Positions 17,365 through 26,769 of a stretch of DNA of 64,000 bases are shown here, piece by piece. Source of the stretch: an uncultured Chlorobiaceae bacterium (GTDB lineage: Bacteria > Bacteroidota > Chlorobiia > Chlorobiales > Chlorobiaceae); assembly GCA_903839405.1 (NCBI GenBank), contig CAIMCD010000026.1, positions 1 through 64,000 on the forward strand. The letters are read 5' to 3'. Every line of letters starts with the position of its first letter. Position 1 is the stretch's first letter. Below the pieces are notes generated by a model. That model had not been told where the DNA came from. It was given only the letters and a program-made list of their open reading frames with translations, and ran no database searches. Both the position numbers and the translations under genes were made by a program.

Positions 17365-18609
17365 TCACGCTCTTTTTTCAAGCAGATAGACCTTGTCGTT
17401 TTTCCTGACTTTCGGAGATTTGAAGGTAACGCTGTCGCCCTTCTGAGCTTCGGTGGCCGGCAGGTCGTTGGCCAGAAAGCTTTCCGGCGTAAGCAGCACA
17501 ATGCCGGTTTTCGGTCCCTGGATGGAGAGTTTATCGCCCTGTTTCAAACCCTTTGCATAGATGTAAAGCTCGGCCACCTCAGCCTTTGGGTAAAATTTGC
17601 GGATCTCGCCGATATAGGTTTTTTTCTCTTCGGCAAGTGAGCCGTACTCCCGGATCCAGGAGTCGAAGGGTTTGCCGAAATAAAATCCTTCGGAAAATCC
17701 ACGGTTATAGACCAGGGCAAGCTGTTGTTTAAGCTCAATGGTAAGCTGGCTGTATTGTGATCTGAACTCCGCATTGTGTCGGTGGTTGAGGCAGAAGTCG
17801 ATGGCCTGGCGGTAGGCGGCGGTGGCGGTATGCACATATTCCGGGCTGCGGCTTCGGCCCTCGATTTTGAAGGCGCTGATGCCTGCATCCATGAGCACGT
17901 CCAGAAACTCAATGGTGCAGAGGTCTTTCGGGCTCATCACGTAATCGGTGCCCAGTTCCAGCTCCTCGTTCTCCTCCGGATCGGTAATGATGTAGTGGCG
18001 GCGGCAGGGTTGCACGCACTGGCCGCGGTTGGCCGAGCGGCCAAAAAGCTCCTGCGACATGAAGCAGCGCCCCGAAACGGCCACGCACATTGCCCCGTGC
18101 ACAAAGCACTCAATCTGCACGTCAAGCCTCTCCTCTTTGATTTTAGCCGTAATATGCTTCACCTGCTCAAGGGTAAGCTCCCGCGCCAGCACAATCATTT
18201 TGGCCCCGAGGTTGGCAAAGAACCTGACGGCCGTGAAGTTGCTGACCGATGCCTGTGTTGAGATATGAAACGCGATACCGGCTTTCCTGCACGCTTCAAT
18301 CACGGCCATGTCGGAGCAGATGATGGCGTCGATCCCGGCTTTTTTGGCCGCCGAAATGGTCTGCGTCATCTTTTTGAGTTCGCCGTCATAGACAATCGTG
18401 TTGAGCGCCAGGTACCCTTTGGCGTGGTATTTGGTGCAAAGCGCCTTCAGCGTCGGGAAGTCCGCCGGGGTGAAGTTGCTGCTTCCAGCCCGCATGTTAT
18501 ACCCTTCCGCCCCAAAGTAGACCGCATCAGCGCCCGCCTTCAGTGCGGTAATGAGTCCGGTCAAGTCACCAGCCGGAGCAATCAGTTCAACCTTTTTTTT
18601 AACCTGCAT
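17365..18609 (-). CDS. Peptidase U32 family protein (TrhP/YegQ-like)
   Basis: A 414-residue TIM-barrel protein starting [28 protein letters not shown]. It carries the U32 signature [20 protein letters not shown] followed by the Cys block [11 protein letters not shown], whose cysteines may bind an FeS cluster. The best-studied relatives, E. coli TrhP and RlhA, hydroxylate RNA (tRNA U34 or 23S C2501) using prephenate rather than acting as collagenases, so an RNA-modifying role is more likely than proteolysis. The track start at 18669 adds 20 unrelated residues. ATG 18609 ([15 protein letters not shown]) is the natural start. Confidence 0.82.
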   Translation of the reverse strand: MQVKKKVELIAPAGDLTGLITALKAGADAVYFGAEGYNMRAGSSNFTPADFPTLKALCTKYHAKGYLALNTIVYDGELKKMTQTISAAKKAGIDAIICSDMAVIEACRKAGIAFHISTQASVSNFTAVRFFANLGAKMIVLARELTLEQVKHITAKIKEERLDVQIECFVHGAMCVAVSGRCFMSQELFGRSANRGQCVQPCRRHYIITDPEENEELELGTDYVMSPKDLCTIEFLDVLMDAGISAFKIEGRSRSPEYVHTATAAYRQAIDFCLNHRHNAEFRSQYSQLTIELKQQLALVYNRGFSEGFYFGKPFDSWIREYGSLAEEKKTYIGEIRKFYPKAEVAELYIYAKGLKQGDKLSIQGPKTGIVLLTPESFLANDLPATEAQKGDSVTFKSPKVRKNDKVYLLEKRA

Positions 18610-18919
18610 GAGAGCTTTGCTGTTGAGAAATCCACCGCACCATTTCCTCCGCCCGAAAGGAGGGAACATGCTGCATAAGAAGCAAATAATGTACGCAACC
18701 GCCCGGAGTTATCAAGGATTGAATTTGATAGACGTATCTTATTTGTTATTTAATAGTAAAATACGGAACTTGAGAGGGGTAAGGAAAAGGTTCAGGGTGT
18801 TTCGGAAGCAGAAAGGTTTGAGGGTGGCTTGAAGGTTGTGTTTTATAAGGTTTACAATTCAAAAATCCGCAGATCAGTTGGATAGATCTGATAATAATAA
18901 CTTATGAAAGGAGAAATCA
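18610..18919. other. Divergent intergenic region (310 bases)
   Basis: This lies between two divergently transcribed genes and turns AT-rich in its middle (around 18715-18770), where promoters for both are expected. No tRNA-like or riboswitch-like fold and no convincing ORF was seen. The short track ORFs here are shadows. Confidence 0.5.
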
Positions 18920-19819
18920 ATGAGAATGCGCGGATTGCTTGTCTATGGAGTTGTTCTACTCGCCTCTTCCCCTCTCTCTGCACAGAACTACCAGATTCGT
19001 CTGAGCCGTGATGCTAAAGCGGGAGAAAAATTTGAACTGAGTGCATCTGGCTCTGAGTCCGAGCAGTTGACAATGTCGACTCAAGGAAAAGTTTTCAAGA
19101 CGGAGAACTCATTCTTGGATGCCAAGTTGGACGGAACTATTACGGTTCTGGAGGTTGATGAGTTGATGCGGGAAAGCAAGCTAAGCCTGCTTGTATCGAG
19201 GTGTATGTCATCTATAGACGGGAATTTTAACGAGCAGGAAGCGCTGCCTGAAGGTACTCAGGTTGTTGCGCAATTACGTGACGGGAAAACAGAGTTTCTT
19301 GTTGATGGCAATGCCGCAACGGAAGAGATTGCAAAAATATTGAATCTGTTCATTGATCTCTCCCATTTAGCGATAACAGATGATGATATATTCGGCACGA
19401 AAGAGTCCCGGACGGTTGGGGAAAGTTGGCCTATTAACAGCGCCCTCGCCGCGAAAGGCTTTACCAGAGAAGCTGCCTTGCGGGGTTTAATTGTTGATAA
19501 AGAGAATATTAAGGGGTATACGAAAATCGACAAAATGGTTGAGGTTGACGGCACAAAGTGTCTCGAGATCAATGCGACGATGGAAATGAACAATTTCGCC
19601 TTGCCATTGCCGTCAGGACTGGCTATCGAGAGATCCAATATAGCTGGAACTTTTTCGGGAACCTACCCGGTGAATGTTTCGATGAGAAGCCTGTCAGATG
19701 GATCAAAGATCACGATGATGCTTGTGGCCAAGGGAAAACTTGCTCCTGATTCACCTGAGATTACCCTTTCCATAAACGAGGAGCAATCCATTCAAAAGAA
19801 GGAAACGCCACTCAAGTGA
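18920..19819 (+). CDS. Secreted hypothetical protein
   Basis: A 299-residue protein with a clear signal peptide: positive start MRMRG, hydrophobic LLVYGVVLLASSPLS, then an AxA-like cleavage region (LSAQN). The mature part is mixed charged/hydrophobic, with repeated short beta-strand patterns (GTITVLEVDELMRE, GTFSGTYPVNVSMRSLSDG) and a single Cys pair, suggesting a soluble periplasmic beta-rich protein. The start is well supported by GAAAGGAGAAA before the ATG. I do not recognise the family. Slightly lower GC than its neighbours and isolation between spacers suggest an accessory gene. No transmembrane anchor or lipobox is present. Confidence 0.65.
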   Translation: MRMRGLLVYGVVLLASSPLSAQNYQIRLSRDAKAGEKFELSASGSESEQLTMSTQGKVFKTENSFLDAKLDGTITVLEVDELMRESKLSLLVSRCMSSIDGNFNEQEALPEGTQVVAQLRDGKTEFLVDGNAATEEIAKILNLFIDLSHLAITDDDIFGTKESRTVGESWPINSALAAKGFTREAALRGLIVDKENIKGYTKIDKMVEVDGTKCLEINATMEMNNFALPLPSGLAIERSNIAGTFSGTYPVNVSMRSLSDGSKITMMLVAKGKLAPDSPEITLSINEEQSIQKKETPLK

Positions 19820-20065
19820 GAGTGCTTGAGCATGGAATAAGTCAAAAAATAGTATCAATCTCTTACGTGGGCGCTTCATCTAAAAGATGAGATGCCATAA
19901 CAGCGCGCCTCTTCATACGCTCCATCCTCCGTCATCCAGCAAATCCCTCTGCTAATATTTCCACAAGAAGGCTTAAATTCCCTGTGAATTGTTGATGGGT
20001 GGAGCCGGAGGCTCTCCTCATGCGGGCGCGAGCTTATAACGGGTTTTAAATGAAGGTCGGAAATT

Positions 20066-20854
20066 ATGAATGAACGGTTTTTTCTGAAGCTGCTGCTTGC
20101 GCTGTTTTCAGGGCTTATTGCCGCCGAACTCTTGGTGGTGGGGCTTTTTGGCCTGCGGCTTGAGCTGATTATGCTTTTGTTTATTCTTGCGGCGGCATTG
20201 ACGGGCATGGTTATTGTGGCGCGGCTTTTGTTGCCGGAGCGTGCCGATACCGAGTCGGTTTCGATGCGGCGCGCTCGGGCAATGCGTGACGAGGGGGTGC
20301 GGGACCGGTTTCAGCACTATGGGGTGGACGAGGAGTTCCTTGGTGGCAAGAGTGCGGGACGCTCTTCAAAAGTGGTTGCTCCGTCACCGGCCGAAAGCCG
20401 GGAACCGCAGCGGGTTTCCATTGAACAGGCAATCCGTGAACACGCCGGAATGTATGGCGGGCTCATGGAGCTGCTTCAGGCGATGGAGAAGATTGATGAA
20501 CCCTCTTTCGAGCGGCTGATGGTCAAGGTTGGTTTTACCGGTATGACGAGGAGTGAGGTTATGGTGAAAATCCGCGCCATGGCGGCTGAAGAGACCGTGG
20601 TGAGCAGCGCGGCCCCGTTACGCTCTTCGCTTGATTCGGCCATCAACTCCTTTGCCAATGACCGGGAGAGTTTTGACGATTATATTCGCCGGAGCATGAC
20701 GGGTGGTGAGGATAAATCGTGCCGGGTGGAGGACTCTTTTTCGGTCGATCTTGACTCTGACGATCTTGCCCGGCCGGGCACTATGCCGGCCGATTTTTCC
20801 CACGATCCCAAAGCGGTTTTTTCAAAGCTCCGCAATACCGGGAGGGATGAGTAA
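20066..20854 (+). CDS. Hypothetical membrane protein
   Basis: A 262-residue protein with two N-terminal transmembrane helices (FFLKLLLALFSGLIAAELLVVGLFGL and ELIMLLFILAAALTGMVIVARLLL), followed by a long polar cytoplasmic tail with no recognised domain. The stop and the ATG of the next gene (a TrmH-type methyltransferase) overlap by one base (TAATG), so the two are translationally coupled. A good RBS-like GAAGGTCGGAAATT precedes the ATG. I do not recognise a family. The coupling to an RNA methyltransferase is the only functional hint. Confidence 0.65.
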   Translation: MNERFFLKLLLALFSGLIAAELLVVGLFGLRLELIMLLFILAAALTGMVIVARLLLPERADTESVSMRRARAMRDEGVRDRFQHYGVDEEFLGGKSAGRSSKVVAPSPAESREPQRVSIEQAIREHAGMYGGLMELLQAMEKIDEPSFERLMVKVGFTGMTRSEVMVKIRAMAAEETVVSSAAPLRSSLDSAINSFANDRESFDDYIRRSMTGGEDKSCRVEDSFSVDLDSDDLARPGTMPADFSHDPKAVFSKLRNTGRDE

Positions 20855-21660
20855 TGGCGCCTGACAAGGTGGCTTTAAGCAAGGCAAAACTGAAGCACTA
20901 CGCCCGGCTCCACCAGAAAAAGTTTCGCGATTCGGAGGGGCTCTTTCTGGCTGAAGGGCTGCGCACCGTCAGGGAGCTCTGCCAGAACCTGCCCGATGAG
21001 GAGATGCTGGTGGCGCTGCTCTTTCGTGAAGGGGAGTGTGAGGGTGAGCGGTTTGCTCTGAAGCATAAGGGCAAGGTTTTTTGCGTGACGGAGAAGGAGT
21101 GTTTGCAGCTCACCGGCACCTCGACCCCACAGGGGATTTTTGGCGTTTTCCGCCAGCAACCTGCTTTTGCATCTGTTGATGAAGCTGCTCTCGCAACGCC
21201 GGGAAGCTCATTTATTGTCGCGCTTGATGATGTTCAGGATCCGGGTAATGTGGGCACCATCCTCAGAACCGCAGTCTGGTTCGGGGCTGAAGCCATGATC
21301 TGCAGTTCCGGCACGGCCGACCGGTACAATGCAAAAGCCGTTCGGTCATCGGCCGGGAGCATCTATGCCATTCGCCATTACGGGGTTGAGAGCCTTGAAG
21401 CGGAACTTCGTCGCTTGCAGGCCCTGGGCTACTCGATTGTGGCTTCGTCGCTCGATGGAGAGGATTTCAGCCAGTTCCACTCCCACCCCGCAAAACAGGT
21501 ACTGGTTATCGGCAATGAAGCCAACGGGGTGAGCGGGGCTGTTTTGGCGCTGGCCGACCGGCTGGTCAGGATACCACACGCAGGCGCAACGGTGCAGGTT
21601 GAATCGCTCAACGCCGCAGTCTCCGCCGCCATCCTCATGGAGCGCCTTGTGCTCGGCTGA
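20854..21660 (+). CDS. TrmH/SpoU-family RNA 2'-O-methyltransferase
   Basis: A 268-residue protein with an N-terminal substrate-binding domain (LKHYARLHQKKFRDSEGLFLAEGLRTV, the SpoU_sub_bind pattern) and a SPOUT catalytic domain. The three family motifs are visible: FIVALDDVQDPGNVGTILRTA, then VLVIGNEANGVS, then RIPHAGATVQVESLNAAVSAAI, which form the knotted SAM-binding site. Such enzymes methylate ribose 2'-OH in tRNA or 23S rRNA (TrmH, RlmB, TsnR types), but the target cannot be assigned. The gene is coupled to the upstream membrane protein through TAATG. Confidence 0.88.
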   Translation: MAPDKVALSKAKLKHYARLHQKKFRDSEGLFLAEGLRTVRELCQNLPDEEMLVALLFREGECEGERFALKHKGKVFCVTEKECLQLTGTSTPQGIFGVFRQQPAFASVDEAALATPGSSFIVALDDVQDPGNVGTILRTAVWFGAEAMICSSGTADRYNAKAVRSSAGSIYAIRHYGVESLEAELRRLQALGYSIVASSLDGEDFSQFHSHPAKQVLVIGNEANGVSGAVLALADRLVRIPHAGATVQVESLNAAVSAAILMERLVLG

Positions 21661-21726
21661 ATTGTGCATCCTCTTTGTTTCATTCTGATTCCCTTCTCTG
21701 GTGTCATTGCAACTCTCGTCTCTTGT

Positions 21727-21797
21727 GTCATCCCTCCCTTCGGTCGGGATGACAGAAAAAAAGTTGGGATGATCGGCGAAAGAGTGTCGGATGACCG
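21727..21797 (+). repeat. Palindromic repeat element, copy A
   Basis: It starts with the hairpin gtcatccc...gggatgac (eight perfect pairs, 11-base loop). A tail follows, gaaaaaaa-gttgggatga...ggcgaaagagt, that recurs in copy B. Beyond this copy, degenerate units (gacaaacagttgggatga, ctacaaacagttgggttgg) continue to about 21860. Confidence 0.6.
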
Positions 21798-21897
21798 GTG
21801 ACAAACAGTTGGGATGATAAGGGAGTGGGTTCAGTTGACCTACAAACAGTTGGGTTGGCAGAAAAATAATCGGAATGGCTCCAAGAGGAATCCTGTT

Positions 21898-22194
21898 CTA
21901 CCAGAGGGTGCTGGCGAGTTCTTGCCATTCGGGGTTTATTGTGGCAACGAGCTGATTTTTCTTTTCTCGCCGTCATTTTTTGATCTCTTTTTCTTTGGCT
22001 AGAGCACTGAGTACATCGCGGCTCTCTTCAAAATAGACCAGTTTGTCAACGTTATACTTTTTTGTAAACCCCTCAATCATTCGGCTCTTGTGCTCCCGGA
22101 TTCTTCGCGGCAAATCATTTGTCATGCCGACGTACATGACTTTGTTTGTCCGATTGGTAAGAATGTAGATGCAATAGGGTTTATCCCGGCTCAT
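21898..22194 (-). pseudogene. GIY-YIG nuclease-family gene interrupted by TGA
   Basis: The N-terminal 73 residues are a normal small GIY-YIG protein: YCIYILTNRTNKVMYVGMTNDLPRRIREHK, with GIY/YIG replaced by CIY/YVG, and the catalytic Arg and the Glu-bearing KEKEIKK at the end. The frame then meets TGA at about 21975, but continues after it as RREKKNQLVATINPEWQELASTLW to a natural TAG at 21900-21898. That continuation is exactly the family's usual tail, where IKKW is expected, so TGA stands in place of TGG (Trp). The full-length reading would be about 98 residues. Either a recent nonsense mutation or a base-calling error explains it. Palindromic repeats flank the gene on both sides. Confidence 0.75.
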
Positions 22195-22270
22195 TATTGT
22201 GTGTGGATTCTGTTTTTGGCATTCACTGGTTTATCACTGGCTTGTTGTGCCATTGCGATTTCTCTTTTGT

Positions 22271-22373
22271 GTCATTCCGAACAGAGAGAGGAATCTTGTT
22301 GGTTCCAGCAAGAGATCCCTCCCTTCGGTCGGGATGACAAGAAAAAAAAGTCGGGATGAAAGGCGAAAGAGTT
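22271..22373 (+). repeat. Palindromic repeat element, copy B
   Basis: A long imperfect hairpin: gtcattccga pairs with tcgggatgac, and inside it gaggaatcttg pairs with caagagatccctc, with a short apical loop. The tail gaaaaaaaagtcgggatgaa-aggcgaaagagt repeats copy A. Of the two copies, this one is complete. Confidence 0.65.
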
Positions 22374-22398
22374 TTGGTATGACAACTCCTGTTCCAGT

Positions 22399-23238
22399 TT
22401 ATACCAGCAGTACCGGGTAGTCGATCTCCTCAATGAGATTGTGCACGGTTTCCCTTGGGAGATGCATCTGGTCGCTGAGTACCAGCAGGCCGGATTCGGC
22501 CATGCGGATGTAGCGGGCGAGGGTTTTTGCGTCAGATGGCGGGAGGTGGTAATACTCGGCAAGAGTATCCGGAGGCACCAATTTTTCAGAGAGCTCACAC
22601 TCCATTTCCACGGCTTTTGCGGGGTTAGCTTCAAGGATCAGCAGCGTGAGGGTGACGCCGGGATGGAGGAGAGCGAGCGCTGCCTTGAGCGCATGTCGGG
22701 CCCCTTCCGAGCCGTCATAGAGCGCCAGCACTGGCCCCTCTTTTGCCGAAAAGCCAGGCCGCATGAAGAGGAGCGGTTTTTTGCCTTCGGCCAGGGCTTT
22801 TCTGGCGGTTGAACCGAGCCCTTTTTTGCAGGAGGGGGAGCGGCCGCTGCGGCCAAGCACCAGCAGGTCAGCTTCCAGTGCGGCTGCAATAACCTCGGCC
22901 GGCACCATGCCCCGTGAAATCCGGAAGGAGTGCTCAATTCTCAACTCATTGGCAATACGCTGCAGGGCCTCCTTTGCACTTTTTGCCTGCAGGCGGAGGG
23001 ATCGCTCAAGTTCCGAGGGCTCTATTTTTTTCGGTTCAGCCGTGTAGATGCGGATCTCATGGCTGAAGGGGAGTTCGGCCATCCGGAGCAGATTGATATC
23101 TTCAACAAAAATACCGGTCAGATCAGCCTTCATCAGCCGGGCAAGTTCGGCAGCGGCTTTGAGTGAGGCGATGCTGTGCGCTGAACAATCAAGTGCAACG
23201 GCAATGTGGCGGATGAGGGTGGTTTGCGGCTCAGGCAT
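22399..23238 (-). CDS. Tandem universal stress protein (UspA family)
   Basis: A 279-residue cytoplasmic protein with two Usp domains. The first starts IRHIAVALDCSAHSIASLKAAAEL and ends with the ATP-binding pattern LLVLGRSGRSP. The second starts GPVLALYDGSEGARHALKAALAL. The track start at 23331 adds 31 residues. ATG 23238 has GAGGAGCC eight bases upstream and places the first strand at the N-terminus. It begins 34 bases after the stop of the Lon-like protease gene, so the two form an operon, consistent with a stress-response role. The ligand and partner are unknown. Confidence 0.82.
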   Translation of the reverse strand: MPEPQTTLIRHIAVALDCSAHSIASLKAAAELARLMKADLTGIFVEDINLLRMAELPFSHEIRIYTAEPKKIEPSELERSLRLQAKSAKEALQRIANELRIEHSFRISRGMVPAEVIAAALEADLLVLGRSGRSPSCKKGLGSTARKALAEGKKPLLFMRPGFSAKEGPVLALYDGSEGARHALKAALALLHPGVTLTLLILEANPAKAVEMECELSEKLVPPDTLAEYYHLPPSDAKTLARYIRMAESGLLVLSDQMHLPRETVHNLIEEIDYPVLLV

Positions 23239-23272
23239 TGTGAGGCTCCTCGCGTTTACTTCCGGTGATTGC

Positions 23273-25696
23273 TTACTCCTTGTCATGCTCGGACGATGCA
23301 GAGAATTTTCTGAGCTTTTCGGCCATCTCACTGAGCCGTTTAACAGCCATGCCGTTGATGGTCTGCGGGGGGTAGTTGCCGCTGCTCTCCGGTTCCCCTG
23401 CCGGGATGCCGGTCAGGATCTCAATCCCTTCATCAACATGGGTTACCGGGAAGATAGCAAAAAGCCCCTTTCTGACCGCTTCAACCACATCACGGCGGAG
23501 CATGAGATTCTGGACATTCGATACCGGTATCAAGACGCCCTGTTTGCCGTTCAGCCCTCTTGCCTGGCAGAGGTCAAAAAACCCTTCGATCTTTTCGTTC
23601 ACCCCTCCGATGGCCTGTACCTCGCCATTCTGGTTGACCGATCCGGTGACGGCGAACCATTGCCGGATCGGTGCGCCTGAAATGGCCGAGAGGAGGGCGT
23701 AGAGTTCGGCCGACGAGGCGCTGTCGCCCTCGACTCCGCTGTAGGATTGTTCGAAGACCAGTGAGGCCGAGAGCGAGAGCGGCTGATCGAGCGCAAAGCG
23801 TCCGCCGAGAAAGCCCGAGAGGATCATCACCCCTTTCGAGTGGATCGGCCCGCCCATCTCAACCTCACGTTCAATGTCAATCACCTCCCCTTTTCCGAGC
23901 CGCACCCGTGCCGTGATTCTGCCCGGATGGCCAAAGCTCTCTCCTCCCGGCGAGTAGATGGCAAGGGCGTTGATCTGGCCGGTTTTTTCCGACTCCGTAT
24001 CGATGAGGATGGAGTTTTTCAGGGTCGCTTCCCGGATTTTTTCCCGGATTCTTGATGAGCGCAACACTTTTGCATCAATGGCATGTTGAACATCCCCGGC
24101 CTCGACCAGCTCTTTATTGGCGGAGGTGGCATAGTAGTCGGCCTCATGGACCAGGTCCGAGAGGCTCTGGAGGTGAGCACTTAGTTTTGTGCTCTCTGCT
24201 GCCAGCCGGCTGCCGTACTCAACCACCCGCGCAACGGCGCCCCGGTCGAAATGGTGCAGCTTGTCGCGTCGGGCAATGGAGCTGATCAGGTGGGCGTAGG
24301 CAACTTTCCCTGAGTTGTCGGCCGGCAGTTCATCGTCAAAATCCGCCGCAACCTTGAAAAGCTCGCTGAAGTCAGGGTCATACTGGGTGAGCAGGTAGTA
24401 GAGGGAGCGCTCTCCGAGTAGAATGACCTTGATTTCAAGCGGAATGGGTTCGGGTTCAAGCGAAACCGTGCTGACCAGGCTGTAGAGCTGGGCCAGCGAT
24501 TCAATGCGGATCTGGCGGGTGCGCAGCGCTTTTTTCAGGGCTTCGTAGGCAAAGGGTTCGCTGAGGAGTCGCCGGGCATCAATGAGCAGGTAGCCGCCGT
24601 TTGCCCGGTGCAGCGCACCCGGCTTGATCAGGGTGAAGTCGGTGAGGAGAGTGCCCATTTGCGCGATGTGCTCGATATCTCCAATCAGGTTGTGACACGC
24701 GGGTTTATCTTCATAGAGGAGGGGAGCGCCGGCGGTGGTGCTGTTATCGACAATCACATTGACCCGGTAGCGGTTAAACGATACCCCTTTATGCGAAGAG
24801 CTGCCGGGTGAGATGCCGGGAAAGGGTTCGCGTGCTTCAGGCTCTTTTTCAAGGAACTGCTCGAAGTTTTCAATAATGTCGTTTTCCAGGCTGTCCAGAT
24901 ACTCCTTCACCTCTTCAAGCGACTCATAGTTGTGGCGGAGTTCGGCAATCAGGGGCTTGACGGCGAAACTCGAAATCGTGCGGTTCAGCTCCTTGATCTT
25001 CTCCTGGGTTTGCCGCTGCCATTTGGGTATCTGGCTCATGATGGATTGCATCACGGTTTTCAGCCGGTTGATCTCCTCCTCAATGCTCTCCCGCTCCTCT
25101 TTTTTCAGCATCATGAACTCTTCGGGCTTGATGACCTCCCCGTTTTTTTCCGGGGCAAAGGCAAATCCGGTAGGAGTGCGGATGAGGGCAATGTTGTTTT
25201 CAGCGGCTTTTTTTTCCAGTTCAGCAATGGCATCGCTCTGCTCTTCCTGGAGTTTTTCACGGATGTTCTTTTCCTGAATCAGATACTCTTCGCTGCTGAA
25301 TGCGGCCGGCATAACGGTAAAGAGCGCTTCAAGGAGGTGCTGCATATCAAGCGAAAGCGCGCATCCCTTTCCGGCAGGAAGCTTTAGCGCCTTCGGGTGG
25401 CGGGGTTTTTCAAAGTTATTGACATAGCACCAGTCGGACGGAACCGGGGCATGGGGGGCGATGTTGCCCAAAAAGTGCATGATGGTGGTCTGTTTGCCGG
25501 TGCCGTTCGGCCCGAGGGCAAAGAGGTTGAAACCCTCATGCTTGATGCCCATGCTGAAGGTTATGGCGTCAATCGCCCGCTGTTGCCCGGTTGCGGGCAG
25601 TGGAGCCTCAAGCTCCGCCGTTGAGTTGAAGGTGAACTCTTCAGGGTCACAGATTCGGTAGAGTTTTTCGGGAGGAAGCTGTGCGGGTAGTGACAT
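23273..25696 (-). CDS. Lon-related ATP-dependent protease (AAA_32/S16, YcbZ-like)
   Basis: A protein of about 807 residues. Near residue 60 lies a Walker A-like loop [14 protein letters not shown] long coiled-coil insert follows (residues about 130-300, Glu/Lys-rich), then an AAA lid region, and the S16 protease domain with the catalytic Ser in [14 protein letters not shown] and the Lys in [14 protein letters not shown]. This order is the Lon-like YcbZ/LonB group rather than classical Lon: it lacks the N-terminal Lon substrate domain. The track start at 25774 adds 26 residues. ATG 25696 ([14 protein letters not shown]) has an AGGAGCG RBS. It is followed by the Usp gene in the same operon. Confidence 0.87.
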   Translation of the reverse strand: MSLPAQLPPEKLYRICDPEEFTFNSTAELEAPLPATGQQRAIDAITFSMGIKHEGFNLFALGPNGTGKQTTIMHFLGNIAPHAPVPSDWCYVNNFEKPRHPKALKLPAGKGCALSLDMQHLLEALFTVMPAAFSSEEYLIQEKNIREKLQEEQSDAIAELEKKAAENNIALIRTPTGFAFAPEKNGEVIKPEEFMMLKKEERESIEEEINRLKTVMQSIMSQIPKWQRQTQEKIKELNRTISSFAVKPLIAELRHNYESLEEVKEYLDSLENDIIENFEQFLEKEPEAREPFPGISPGSSSHKGVSFNRYRVNVIVDNSTTAGAPLLYEDKPACHNLIGDIEHIAQMGTLLTDFTLIKPGALHRANGGYLLIDARRLLSEPFAYEALKKALRTRQIRIESLAQLYSLVSTVSLEPEPIPLEIKVILLGERSLYYLLTQYDPDFSELFKVAADFDDELPADNSGKVAYAHLISSIARRDKLHHFDRGAVARVVEYGSRLAAESTKLSAHLQSLSDLVHEADYYATSANKELVEAGDVQHAIDAKVLRSSRIREKIREATLKNSILIDTESEKTGQINALAIYSPGGESFGHPGRITARVRLGKGEVIDIEREVEMGGPIHSKGVMILSGFLGGRFALDQPLSLSASLVFEQSYSGVEGDSASSAELYALLSAISGAPIRQWFAVTGSVNQNGEVQAIGGVNEKIEGFFDLCQARGLNGKQGVLIPVSNVQNLMLRRDVVEAVRKGLFAIFPVTHVDEGIEILTGIPAGEPESSGNYPPQTINGMAVKRLSEMAEKLRKFSASSEHDKE

Positions 25697-25767
25697 AACT
25701 GATCGCTCCTGTTTGGGGGTTGATCTCTTGCTGGTCGCTCTATCTCTTGATGTAAAAGAGTATAACC

Positions 25768-25793
25768 CCCGCAAACGGTTGATCGTTTGCGGG
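25768..25793 (-). terminator. Hairpin between terC and the Lon-like gene
   Basis: The arms cccgcaaacg and cgtttgcggg give ten perfect pairs with a six-base loop. On the minus strand it follows the TerC stop. The T-rich tail is weak (ggttatactctttt), so termination may be partial. Confidence 0.6.
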
Positions 25794-25837
25794 ACGTGAA
25801 ACTTCCGTGTGCAAGCGTGCGGCAGCCGAGCGGGGTA

Positions 25838-26599
25838 TCATGCGTTTTCGCCATCAATATTCATGGTTTTATGCAGATGCAGCGGCTTTGCCGATTTTGC
25901 ACGCAGACGGATGTTGAGCATTTCAACCGTTACGGAGAACGCCATGGCAAAATAGATGTACCCTCTCGGGATCTCATAACCGGCCCCTTCGGCAAGCAGC
26001 GTTACCCCGACAAGAATCAGAAAGCTCAGGGCAAGCATTTTAATGGTCGGGTGCGATTCGACAAAATCGCTGATCGACTTGGCTGCAAGCATCATGATGC
26101 CGATGGAGATGATAATGGCAATGATCATCACTTCCACATCTTTGGCCAACCCAACCGCCGTAATGACCGAATCGAGTGAAAAGACAATATCGATTACGGC
26201 AATCTGGATCATGGTGAAGGCAAAACTTCCCTTTGAGCGGCTTTTGATGCCCTCTTCTTCCGTGCCTTCAAGGCTTTGATGGATCTCCTGGGTGCTTTTT
26301 GCCAAGAGAAAGAGTCCTCCGCCAATCAGGATGAGGTCGCGTCCGGAAACCGGGTGGTTGAAGAGGGTCACAAGCGCCGCGGTCAGACCCATGACCCAGG
26401 TGATTGAGAGCAGAAGGGCGATCCGGGTGAGCATGGCGAGCCCCAAACCAATAACTCTTCCCTTGCCCTGCTGGCTGACAGGAAGGCGAGCAACAATAAT
26501 GGAGAGAAAAATAATGTTGTCGATGCCGAGTACAATTTCCAGTGCGGTTAAGGTTCCCAGAGCAATCCAGGCTTCCGGGTGCATGATCCAGTCCATCAT
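25838..26599 (-). CDS. TerC-family integral membrane protein
   Basis: A membrane protein of about 253 residues with seven to nine predicted helices. The TerC signature sequences are visible: LTALEIVLGIDNIIFLSIIV in the first helices (the acidic E-x(4)-D pattern) and IDIVFSLDSVITAVG in the second half, in which the Asp residues probably bind metal. Relatives are linked to tellurite resistance or manganese export (Alx, MeeF). The track start 26662 adds 21 polar residues. I prefer the MMDWIMHPEAW start at 26599. It is divergent from the aldehyde dehydrogenase gene. The substrate is not assignable. Confidence 0.85.
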   Translation of the reverse strand: MMDWIMHPEAWIALGTLTALEIVLGIDNIIFLSIIVARLPVSQQGKGRVIGLGLAMLTRIALLLSITWVMGLTAALVTLFNHPVSGRDLILIGGGLFLLAKSTQEIHQSLEGTEEEGIKSRSKGSFAFTMIQIAVIDIVFSLDSVITAVGLAKDVEVMIIAIIISIGIMMLAAKSISDFVESHPTIKMLALSFLILVGVTLLAEGAGYEIPRGYIYFAMAFSVTVEMLNIRLRAKSAKPLHLHKTMNIDGENA

Positions 26600-26769
26600 T
26601 GGTACAATAAGGGTTGTCGTGTTCTGTGTATTTATGGGGTAATGTACTCCGGCGGATTGCATCCTGCAAACAACCGTTATTTTCCTGTTGCTGCTCAGGC
26701 CAGCTTACGCGTTTATTTTTCGTTACATTGCAACCGGGTTATTCTTTTGCCGGTTGCACGAGAGGCATA

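Noticed and set aside
22090-22359. 89-codon plus-strand ORF ending in IPPFGRDDKKKKSG
   Set aside because: Produced by the palindromic repeat, not a real protein; its antisense strand is the GIY-YIG gene.
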